A DNA stretch of 64,000 nt, from assembly GCF_034119865.1 (NCBI RefSeq), contig NZ_CP139421.1, positions 5,620,501 to 5,684,500 of the forward strand. Direction: 5' to 3'. A program made the position numbers and the translations under genes. The notes beneath the pieces are model-generated. The model saw nothing but the letters and a program-made list of their open reading frames with translations. It was not told the DNA's origin and searched no databases. This stretch comes from Algoriphagus sp. NG3. GTDB taxonomy: Bacteria > Bacteroidota > Bacteroidia > Cytophagales > Cyclobacteriaceae. This document shows, piece by piece, positions 1 through 7,374 of this stretch (within the stretch, counting starts at the first letter, position 1; each line of letters starts with the position of its first letter).

Positions 1-118
1 AGAAACAAAGTTCATATGGAAACTTCATTAGAGGACAGGATTTTTGCATGCTATCCCCTTTTTTGCTTTCTTGCCTCTGACCCACTAGCCTGACTTTTCT
101 AATTCAAACCTGATCTTA

Positions 119-1900
119 ATGGAAAAACATACCTATGGAAGTGGGGTGATCGGCAACTGTGCCTATATCGCCCATGTGGAACTGGACACCAATATCAGCT
201 GGATGTGTCTGCCGCGATTTGATTCTGACTTTATCTTTGGGGGAATGCTGGACCGGGAGAAAGGCGGAGAGTTTACCATTCACCCCGAATCCGCTGATTT
301 TGAAACATCCCAGGTATATCTGGAAAACACGAATATCCTGAAGACCACCATCACTTCAGGAGTGGATTCTTATTCAGTTACAGATTTTGCTCCCCGGTTC
401 AAAAACTTCGACCGATACTATAAACCCTTAATGCTCATCCGCAAGATCGAAGCGGTCTCCGGTTCTCCCAAAATCCTGATCAAATGCCAGCCTTCATCGG
501 AGCACGGCGCCAGGTTGTTGAAGGCTAGTATGGGCAGCAACCATATCCGGTTTATGGATACAGATCAGGAACTCCGGCTGTCCACAAATGCACCACTGAG
601 CTATATTATGGACGGAAAAGCCTTTTCCCTGAACAAGCCTGTCTATCTGGTATTGACTTACGGCAGACCCTTGGAAGCACCTATCGAGACTACCTGTGAA
701 CGCTTCCTGCAGGCTACGACCTCCTACTGGCAGGAATGGGTGAAATCCACAAGTATCTCGAATTTTCACCAGAAGCTCGTATTGAGATCTGCCTTGATCC
801 TCAAAATCCACCAGTACGAAGACACAGGCGCAATCATTGCCGCTTCCACGACCAGTTTGCCAGAGTCTCCAGGATCTACCCGGAACTGGGATTATCGCTA
901 CTGCTGGATCAGGGACAGCTACTATACGTTGACTTGTTTCAATAGTTTGGGGCACTTTGAAGAGCTGGAAAAGTATTTTGAATTTATACATAATCTACGT
1001 CCTGGGGAAGATGGCCGATATCAGCCGCTGTATTCTATTACAGGAGACTCACTGTTGACGGAGGAGATCTCGGATCTTGCAGGATATCTAGAGAATAAGC
1101 CGGTGCGTTTTGGAAACCAGGCTTATACTCATATCCAGAATGATCTCTATGGACAGGTGTTGGTGTCTTTGCTGCCACTTTATTCAGATCAACGGTTTAC
1201 TGAAGAGGAGCGGAGTAGTTCCAAGCCGATGATTATGAACTTGCTTAATAAGATCGAGGCCACTATGAACGAGAAGGATGCCGGACTCTGGGAATTCCGG
1301 AATTTGGCCCAGGAGCATTGCTATACTTTCTTGTTTCACTGGGCAGGAGCCTGTGCTGCCGCCAAAATCGGGATTCGACTGAAGGATGATGGACTCTACC
1401 AAAAGGCAATTGTGCTGAGGGATAATGCGGTGGCCAAGATCGAGGAATGTTACCTGCCCGATAGAAAGGCCTATGCGCAGGCTATAGGATCCACTTATAT
1501 GGATGCGTCTACACTTCAATTGATCACGATGGGCTATTTTGGGGATGATCTGGAGCGGGCAAATAATCACCTCAAGGCATTGGAAGAGGAGCTTTTGGCA
1601 AAGGATTTCCTGTTTTATCGGTACAAGCATATGGATGATTTTGGTGTGCCGGAGACTACTTTTCTGATTTGTGCATTTTGGTATATAGAGGCATTGGCCT
1701 GTGTAGGTAGATTAGATGAAGCTGTAGAAGGTTTTGAGACATTGGTTACATACTGCAATCACCTGCAGCTCTTCTCCGAAGATGTGGATCAAAAAACGGG
1801 AAGTCAATGGGGCAATTTCCCGCAGGCATACTCGCATGTAGGCTTGATGAATGCGGCTTTCCGTATCGGGAAGAAGCTTGATAGGCCTAATTTCTTGTAG
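119..1900 (+). CDS. Glycoside hydrolase family 15 protein (glucoamylase/trehalase-like)
   Basis: 593-aa cytosolic protein without a signal peptide. The N-terminal beta-sandwich of bacterial GH15 enzymes (about residues 1-220, opening with the typical YGSGVIGNCAYIAHV) is followed by the (alpha/alpha)6 catalytic barrel. The signature NWDYRYCWIRD is at about residues 255-265, PVRFGNQAYTHIQNDLYGQV lies mid-barrel, and the C-terminal GNFPQAYSH segment follows the acidic EDVD that holds the presumed general base. The family hydrolyses alpha-linked glucosides from the non-reducing end; some bacterial members are trehalases. The gene lies near the trehalose synthase/phosphatase fusion on the opposite strand, and GH15 genes are often found beside otsA/otsB, so a role in trehalose or alpha-glucan turnover is likely but inferred. 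The length is normal for the family. The ATG at 119 fits the conserved N-terminus. Confidence 0.9.
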   Translation: MEKHTYGSGVIGNCAYIAHVELDTNISWMCLPRFDSDFIFGGMLDREKGGEFTIHPESADFETSQVYLENTNILKTTITSGVDSYSVTDFAPRFKNFDRYYKPLMLIRKIEAVSGSPKILIKCQPSSEHGARLLKASMGSNHIRFMDTDQELRLSTNAPLSYIMDGKAFSLNKPVYLVLTYGRPLEAPIETTCERFLQATTSYWQEWVKSTSISNFHQKLVLRSALILKIHQYEDTGAIIAASTTSLPESPGSTRNWDYRYCWIRDSYYTLTCFNSLGHFEELEKYFEFIHNLRPGEDGRYQPLYSITGDSLLTEEISDLAGYLENKPVRFGNQAYTHIQNDLYGQVLVSLLPLYSDQRFTEEERSSSKPMIMNLLNKIEATMNEKDAGLWEFRNLAQEHCYTFLFHWAGACAAAKIGIRLKDDGLYQKAIVLRDNAVAKIEECYLPDRKAYAQAIGSTYMDASTLQLITMGYFGDDLERANNHLKALEEELLAKDFLFYRYKHMDDFGVPETTFLICAFWYIEALACVGRLDEAVEGFETLVTYCNHLQLFSEDVDQKTGSQWGNFPQAYSHVGLMNAAFRIGKKLDRPNFL

Positions 1901-1905
1901 AAGAA

Positions 1906-2160
1906 TCTCACAGATGTAGGTTAGGGTTCCCGCAGATGTAGGTTAAGGTTCCTGCAGATTGTCGCGGATAAAAGGCGTGGATTCTTACAGACGTAGGTTA
2001 AGGTTCCCGCAGATTGCCGCAGATAAAAAGCGCGGATTATCGCTGATGAGGGTTAAGGTTCCCGCAGATTACCGCAGATAAAAGGCGCGGATTTTCGCAG
2101 ATGAGGTTTGAGATTCCTGCAGATTGTCGTGGATAAAAAGCGCGGATTATCTCAGATAAT
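1906..2160. repeat. Imperfect 55-bp tandem repeat, about four copies
   Basis: The 434-base gap between the GH15 and amidase genes is mostly a tandem repeat. The core GGTTAAGGTTCC recurs at 1941, 1996 and 2051, and in a drifted form at about 2105, giving a 55-base period. Each unit ends with CGCAGAT and a GATAAAAAGCGCGGATT block. A partial unit precedes the array at about 1908. There are no conserved spacers, so this is not a CRISPR. Similar CGCAGAT-rich intergenic repeats are common in Bacteroidota. No gene is visible here. Confidence 0.8.
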
Positions 2161-2203
2161 TTCCAAAGAATATCAGACTAAAGTATTGTCCTGTTTTTGA
2201 GCT

Positions 2204-2237
2204 GTCCTGCTTCTCCAGAAGCAGGACTTGTTTTTTT
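2204..2237 (+). terminator. Intrinsic terminator hairpin
   Basis: A perfect 11-bp stem (GTCCTGCTTCT at 2204-2214, AGAAGCAGGAC at 2217-2227) with a 2-base loop is followed by TTGTTTTTTT. It lies 300 bases past the GH15 stop, beyond the tandem repeat, and before the amidase gene. It may end GH15 transcription. Confidence 0.75.
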
Positions 2238-2334
2238 GCATCTTGTCCCACTATATAAGTGTTTTTTTCTACAGCTGGTTTTCAGACTTAGTACAATACT
2301 TGTAGCTTCAGATGCTGAATAACAACATGCTGCT

Positions 2335-3228
2335 ATGAGGTTCCATAAAATTCTCTCTGTTTTTCTTTTTGTAGGTATTTCACTGGTTTTTCTTTCCTGT
2401 ACCAAAGACATCTATAAAAAGAACAATAAAGCGCACAAAAAGTCAGTGAAGCAGACCTCTGCTTTAATTAAGGAAATACCCAAAACCAAAGCAGAACTGG
2501 ATTACGATACACTCAGCATCACCGATGAGTGGGTGGGTACAACCAATTTCAGTGTAAGAAAACCCAATTATGTAATCATACATCATACGGCTCAGGATTC
2601 CCTTGCACAGACTATTCAGACCTTTACACTTCCTGGAACGCAGGTGAGCTCTCATTATGTAATCGGCAGAGATGGGGAAATTGTCCAGATGCTGAATGAT
2701 TACCTCCGTTCCTGGCATGCCGGCAAGGGAAAATGGGGAAATGATACCGATCTGAATTCCGCTTCAATTGGAATAGAACTCGATAATAATGGGAGGGAAC
2801 CCTTCACTACGTCCCAGATAGAAAGTCTGTTGGTTTTATTGAAGCGGCTCAAATGGAAATATGCCATTCCTACTGCTAATTTCATCGGTCATTCGGATAT
2901 AGCGCCATCCCGGAAAACTGATCCAAGTATTTATTTCCCATGGAAAAGACTGGCAGAGGAAGGATTCGGGTTTTGGTACGATGAAGATGTGGTTTTTCCT
3001 GTGCTGACTGCCCAGGATAGCATTGCTATCCCCATCGAAAATACGGATTCTTTGCCTCAAAATAATATAGACCCTATACTCGCACTTCGGATTATCGGCT
3101 ACGATGTAAGTGATGAAAAAGCTGCCATACGCTCATTTAAGCTGCATTTTATCCAGCGGGATATAGAATCGGCATTGACTGAGATTGATAAGAGAATTTT
3201 GGATAATCTGTATAAAAAATATTTGTAA
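2335..3228 (+). CDS. N-acetylmuramoyl-L-alanine amidase (Amidase_2), lipoprotein
   Basis: 297-aa protein with a lipoprotein signal (hydrophobic stretch ending FLSC, acylated Cys at about residue 22), so it is probably membrane-anchored on the periplasmic side. The Amidase_2/PGRP domain spans about residues 75-205 with zinc-ligand histidines in VIIHHTA (about 80-85) and GHSDIAPSRKTDP (about 185). SSHYVIGRDGEIVQM, SWHAGKGKW and SIGIELDN are also typical. The family cleaves the amide bond between N-acetylmuramic acid and L-alanine in peptidoglycan. The C-terminal about 70 residues carry a helical tail that may bind a partner or cell wall. It stands alone between two repeat-filled gaps, so its transcription unit is probably monocistronic. 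The ATG at 2335 gives a complete signal peptide. Confidence 0.92.
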   Translation: MRFHKILSVFLFVGISLVFLSCTKDIYKKNNKAHKKSVKQTSALIKEIPKTKAELDYDTLSITDEWVGTTNFSVRKPNYVIIHHTAQDSLAQTIQTFTLPGTQVSSHYVIGRDGEIVQMLNDYLRSWHAGKGKWGNDTDLNSASIGIELDNNGREPFTTSQIESLLVLLKRLKWKYAIPTANFIGHSDIAPSRKTDPSIYFPWKRLAEEGFGFWYDEDVVFPVLTAQDSIAIPIENTDSLPQNNIDPILALRIIGYDVSDEKAAIRSFKLHFIQRDIESALTEIDKRILDNLYKKYL

Positions 3229-3256
3229 TTGTTTTAAGTGCACCGGTTAATTTGTT

Positions 3257-3488
3257 CAAGTCTTCAGACTTGGACTCTTCCCTATGCAGTCTTCAGACTG
3301 CCCTTTCCCTAAGCGTTTCTATAGATTTCCCTTTACCTTCTAAGTCTTGTATGTGTAAAAACTTGATGGGAATGAGTTGTTGGAATACAGTTAGGTAAAT
3401 GTTTTTATGGTAATAAAAATGAGTGACTTAAGAGGTAATTCATGCAGTCTGAAGACTGCAATATATTAGGTCCAAGTCATGAGACTTG
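3257..3488. repeat. Paired double palindromes in inverted orientation (REP/MITE-like element)
   Basis: The 335-base gap after the amidase holds four 16-base palindromes: CAAGTCTTCAGACTTG (3257-3272), GCAGTCTTCAGACTGC (3286-3301), GCAGTCTGAAGACTGC (3444-3459) and CAAGTCATGAGACTTG (3473-3488). The second pair is the reverse complement of the first in order and mostly in sequence, so the whole 232-base unit has compound inverted ends around an AT-rich centre without an ORF. This suits a REP-like or non-autonomous mobile element; no transposase is present here. Confidence 0.75.
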
Positions 3489-3501
3489 AACCATAAAAGC
3501 C

Positions 3502-3531
3502 ATAAAAAAGGGCGAAAAATCCTTCGCCCTT
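3502..3531 (-). terminator. Intrinsic terminator of the TPS/TPP gene
   Basis: On the minus strand a 9-bp stem (AAGGGCGAA/TTCGCCCTT, arms 3523-3531 and 3508-3516) with a 6-base loop is followed by a T run. It starts about 33 bases past the stop codon of the trehalose-6-phosphate synthase/phosphatase gene. Confidence 0.85.
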
Positions 3532-3563
3532 ACGTTTTATTCTAAAATTGATTTTAAAATCAA

Positions 3564-5738
3564 TTATAAAGTCAATTTCTGAAGCAGCTGTCTTACCTGC
3601 CTGAAGGATTTGATATTGTAATTGGCCTGTGTATAAGCATACCCTACACGGATAGAGTAAGCATTTTTAGGCATAGCTTTGAAAGTGTCTTCATCTGTCC
3701 AGTCGTCTCCTATGGCCAGGATGAAGTCATATTCTATACCTTTCATCATCGCGGTGGCCGCACGTCCTTTGTTTATGTCAGGGCGCTTGATTTCCAAGAC
3801 CATATTGCCTTCCAAGACCTGTAGGTTGTAGCCTCTGGCCATATATTTGAGATGGCTGAAGAGCTCACGCATGCGGAGGTCTCCCAGACCACTTTCCACT
3901 TTTCTATAGTGCCAGACTAGGGAGTGGTGCTTTTCTTCAATAAATGCCCCAGGTGTGCGCAGGACGTAATATTCCATTACTTTACGGATATCTTCCTTCC
4001 AGCCGTCTTCCACTTCAGCATAGAGTTCCCAGTCACCTTTGTCCTCTTTTCTTTTTACCCATACCCCATGCTCGGCGATCATGTCGATGTTTTGCCCTTC
4101 AAACCATTTTCCCAGTGTATCCTTATCTCTTCCGGAGATAATCACTACCTGGGCTAGTTCGCTGAGGTCTTTGATTATTGCTTTCAGTTCGGCATCGGGA
4201 AGAGCTTTTTGAGGGTCTGAATGGAAGCCTGTAAGTGTGCCGTCATAATCCAAGAACAACACCGCATTCTCAGCTTTCTTAAAGCTTGTCTGGATCTCGG
4301 TCATCACTTTGGCATCTACGTCTTTGGAAGTCAGTTCTTCTTGCTTACGCTTCACATGATCCAGACGGTCCATGAAGACTTTTACCCATTGGAAAACATC
4401 ATACTTTTTCAGGCTTTCCTGCATGCTGCCCATTCTGGCTATCTGCTCACTCTGTGGCATGGAAAGCGCATTGAAGATCGCATCCACCACACCCTGTCTG
4501 TCATTGGGATTGACAAGGATGGCATCTTGGAGTTCTTTGGAAGCCCCGGCCATTTCCGACAGGATCAGTACCCCTGTCTGGTCGGTTTTACTGGCTACGA
4601 ACTCTTTACAGACTAAGTTCATACCGTCACGAAGTGGTGTCACCAGTGCGATGTCGGACATGTTGTAGAATGCGCTAAGCTCTTCGAAAGGAAAACTGCG
4701 GTAGAAATAATGTACCGGAACCCAATTCAGGGTAGAATATTCACTGTTGATCCTGCCTACCAGCAGGTCGATTTCTTCTTTCAGTTCTTTGTAGGATTGC
4801 ACCTTGTCCCGGCTTGGTACCACGATCATGATCATGGATACTTTTCCGTGCAGCTCTTTGTGCTGCTCGAGTAACTGGTTGAATGCCTGGATACGTTGTG
4901 GGATGCCTTTTGAATAATCAAGTCTGTCAATGGTCAGCAAGAGTTTTTGGTCTTCTACCTGCTTTCCAAATTCCTCCACAAACCTGAGCGTTCTTTTGCT
5001 TTTCGCCTGCTTTGCAAACTTATTGTAGTCTATTCCCATAGGGAAGGAATCCACATTGATAATCCTGTTTTCTGCCTGAATGTAACCGCTTTCATTGGAT
5101 AGCCCAGTGATCCTTCCCACCGCACTCAGGAAGTGACGCATATCGTCGTAGGTGTGAAAACCTATGAGATCGGCACCACATACACCTTCCAACAGTTCCT
5201 TTCTCCAGGGGATCATCCTTATGATCTCATACGAAGGAAATGGAATGTGCTGGAAAAAGGCAATAGTTGCATTAGGAAGCACTTCTCGGAGCATCTGCGG
5301 AAGTAGCAACAACTGGTAATCATGGATCCAGATGGTGTCATCGGGGCCGGCTTTTTTCAGAATAGCCTCACAGAATTTCTGGTTTACCCGTACATAAGCT
5401 TCCCAATGTTCTGGATTATAGACCATGTATTGGGTGAAATAATGAAATGCCGGCCAAAGCGTTTCGTTGCTGAACCCTTCGTAAAATTCTTCCACGTCCT
5501 CCCTGCTAAGGAAAACCGGCGCCATTTTGAGTTCGTGAAGTTCGAGGATGATTTCTGCGCGCTGCTCGGGGTCATCTACTGTGTTTCCCGGCCATCCTAT
5601 CCATATATTTTCTCCTTCTTTGTATATAGAACCAAGACCTGTGGCGAGTCCTCCGGCACTTGGTTTGAATTCAAACCGTCCGTTTCGGTGTCTTAGACTG
5701 ATGGGTAGGCGGTTGGATACGATAATGGTTTTTGACAT
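3564..5738 (-). CDS. Bifunctional trehalose-6-phosphate synthase/phosphatase
   Basis: 724-aa fusion of two enzymes of the OtsA-OtsB pathway. The GT20 synthase domain (about residues 1-465) joins UDP-glucose (or another NDP-glucose) to glucose-6-phosphate. It shows SNRLPISL, SAGGLATGL, WIHDYQLLLLP, FFQHIPFPSYE, RLDYSKGIPQR and the C-terminal DGMNLVCKEF. The HAD phosphatase domain (about 480-724) has the nucleophile motif DYDGT at about residue 496, ISGRD, and GDDWTDEDTF. Together the domains would make free trehalose from sugar phosphates in the cytosol, used as an osmo- or desiccation protectant. The fusion order synthase-phosphatase is common in Bacteroidota. It faces the GH15 gene with the amidase between them and has its own terminator. 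Confidence 0.95.
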   Translation of the reverse strand: MSKTIIVSNRLPISLRHRNGRFEFKPSAGGLATGLGSIYKEGENIWIGWPGNTVDDPEQRAEIILELHELKMAPVFLSREDVEEFYEGFSNETLWPAFHYFTQYMVYNPEHWEAYVRVNQKFCEAILKKAGPDDTIWIHDYQLLLLPQMLREVLPNATIAFFQHIPFPSYEIIRMIPWRKELLEGVCGADLIGFHTYDDMRHFLSAVGRITGLSNESGYIQAENRIINVDSFPMGIDYNKFAKQAKSKRTLRFVEEFGKQVEDQKLLLTIDRLDYSKGIPQRIQAFNQLLEQHKELHGKVSMIMIVVPSRDKVQSYKELKEEIDLLVGRINSEYSTLNWVPVHYFYRSFPFEELSAFYNMSDIALVTPLRDGMNLVCKEFVASKTDQTGVLILSEMAGASKELQDAILVNPNDRQGVVDAIFNALSMPQSEQIARMGSMQESLKKYDVFQWVKVFMDRLDHVKRKQEELTSKDVDAKVMTEIQTSFKKAENAVLFLDYDGTLTGFHSDPQKALPDAELKAIIKDLSELAQVVIISGRDKDTLGKWFEGQNIDMIAEHGVWVKRKEDKGDWELYAEVEDGWKEDIRKVMEYYVLRTPGAFIEEKHHSLVWHYRKVESGLGDLRMRELFSHLKYMARGYNLQVLEGNMVLEIKRPDINKGRAATAMMKGIEYDFILAIGDDWTDEDTFKAMPKNAYSIRVGYAYTQANYNIKSFRQVRQLLQKLTL

Positions 5739-5875
5739 AAAATAGTAGGTTTAAAAACAAGAAAAGGATGAGATCCCATTCAAAAAGGTGAATATAGAAG
5801 TTACACAAAATCTCATAGAATTAAAACGATTGTGAAGTTCATGTTCGAAATTGGTTTAAGGTCTAAGGATTAAAA

Positions 5876-5907
5876 CACAAAAAAAGCACCCGGTTTTCCG
5901 GATGCTT
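5876..5907 (-). terminator. Intrinsic terminator of the haloperoxidase/VCBS operon
   Basis: On the minus strand a 10-bp stem with one wobble pair (AAGCATCCGG / CCGGGTGCTT, loop AAAA; arms 5898-5907 and 5884-5893) is followed by TTTTTT. It lies directly after the stop of the haloperoxidase-like gene, so it ends the four-gene minus-strand operon. Confidence 0.88.
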
Positions 5908-5913
5908 CAGGTT

Positions 5914-7254
5914 TTACTTACTGGCTACTTGTTGGGGCTTTGTACGTATCCTTGACCAGATGAATTCGGCAAGTTCCCTGCCCTCATCAATGCCATATTC
6001 TATGGCAGGCCTGTAGTGGATTCCTCCATAAAATCTGCTAAGAGCGGCTTCTTCCGCAGCTTGTGAAAAGGAGTCGAATTCCCTGATAGGAAGTCCATAA
6101 GCCACTTCTGAGCTGTCCACAATATGGAATTCATCTCCGAAAAGCTGGGCCAATGTATAAGCTGAAGCAGCCGAGGCTACACTATGTCCACTGCTATGCT
6201 CGGGAAAAGGAGGAGTCTGCAGGAGTGGCACCCATTGTTCATCTATATGCTGGTTAATATAGGTTTCTGGTCTGATCACATTGCTTCGGTATTTTTCATC
6301 CCAGCAGGAAATAAATGCCTCATTTAGAGAAATTCCGGTCATAGCCATTGCCTCGGCAGTGCCCTTCCAATCTTTCCCCGCAGCTTTGGATGCAATACTG
6401 GCAATACTCATCCAATGCCCGCCGGGGGTGATTTTTTTCTCTGCAAACATTACATGCCCTTTCACATTCATTTTGTAGGGATTGCAATCCCAGAAGAAGG
6501 CTATGTCTTTTTGCTCTTTTGTAGCCCTTTTATCCGCTTCATACACCTCCATCGCCACTTTATAGAACTCACTATCCGGATCTGTAGAGAAGGGAGGTGG
6601 GGGGAGGGGCTTAAACTGTGATGCAGAATCCATCACGAATGTTCTGATTTTATTCCAGTGCGGCTCTATTGCTTCCATATAGGCAGGAGGGGTAGGTTGC
6701 CAAGTTCCTTCTTTACCGGTAACTGTGAATTTTGGAAAGGATCTACTCTGATGGTAATTGTCTTTGGAGGAGTAAGCTTTAATGACATCACCTACTTCTT
6801 TTCCGAAAGCTACAGATGCCTCAAAAACATCTTCTGGAATCCCTTTTTTCTTCAATGAAGCAAAGGTGGCGTCTCTATGCTCATTCATCATGTCTTCCGA
6901 GAAAATCAGCCCTGTTCCTACATAATAATAGGCAGCTAGGGATGCTAAGGGAGGATAGACTTTTTCTGAGGGCGAGAAATTCACCTTTTCTGAGCCATTG
7001 AGCTGGCCTAGCAGAGATTCATAATCATTGTCCACGGCAGCTGCCACCTCATATGCGGCAAGAGAAGCATAGGAGTAAATTCTGGCAGCTACAGGCGGAG
7101 AAAATATATCATGGATAATTACCTCTGTGATTCTCTTTTGAGCCTCAGTAAGATAGTGGCCATCTTCAATTGCCTGTGAATAATCGGTCTGATTTGCGCA
7201 AGAGACTGCAGTCAGGAGTATCCCTGAAATTAGCAGGAATTTGACGATACGCAT
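5914..7254 (-). CDS. Vanadium-dependent haloperoxidase/PAP2-superfamily lipoprotein
   Basis: 446 aa from the ATG at 7254, chosen because it starts a clean lipoprotein signal (MRIVKFLLISG... ending AVSC); an upstream in-frame start at 7308 would bury it. The PAP2/haloperoxidase active-site motifs are all present: KYRSNVIRP (K-x6-RP, about 320-328), SSGHS (about 353-357) and SRFYGGIH (SR-x5-H, about 406-413). Family members bind vanadate and oxidise halides, or bind phosphate and act as acid phosphatases; the sequence alone does not decide between these. A lipid anchor implies the cell envelope. It is last in the operon, 120 bases after the second VCBS gene, and is followed by a terminator. Co-occurrence with VCBS/ASPIC and SusCD proteins suggests it acts on an imported or surface-bound substrate (inference). 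Confidence 0.85.
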   Translation of the reverse strand: MRIVKFLLISGILLTAVSCANQTDYSQAIEDGHYLTEAQKRITEVIIHDIFSPPVAARIYSYASLAAYEVAAAVDNDYESLLGQLNGSEKVNFSPSEKVYPPLASLAAYYYVGTGLIFSEDMMNEHRDATFASLKKKGIPEDVFEASVAFGKEVGDVIKAYSSKDNYHQSRSFPKFTVTGKEGTWQPTPPAYMEAIEPHWNKIRTFVMDSASQFKPLPPPPFSTDPDSEFYKVAMEVYEADKRATKEQKDIAFFWDCNPYKMNVKGHVMFAEKKITPGGHWMSIASIASKAAGKDWKGTAEAMAMTGISLNEAFISCWDEKYRSNVIRPETYINQHIDEQWVPLLQTPPFPEHSSGHSVASAASAYTLAQLFGDEFHIVDSSEVAYGLPIREFDSFSQAAEEAALSRFYGGIHYRPAIEYGIDEGRELAEFIWSRIRTKPQQVASK

Positions 7255-7374
7255 ATTTAGTAGGTTAATTTTGTGCTTTGGTGTCTGTACCATAAGTATT
7301 ATTGGCACTGGAGATACCTGTTTATTGTGTTTGGATCTTAAAGCTATTGGAAATTAAGGAAGTAACAAAGGATG

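Noticed and set aside
494..991. 165-aa minus-strand ORF opposite the GH15 gene
   Set aside because: It overlaps the conserved catalytic barrel completely and has no family features.
1906..2160. Possible CRISPR array
   Set aside because: The repeats drift from copy to copy, run head to tail without unique spacers, and no cas genes are near.
7255..7308. Longer start of the haloperoxidase-like gene
   Set aside because: It would put 18 residues in front of a clean lipoprotein signal peptide.
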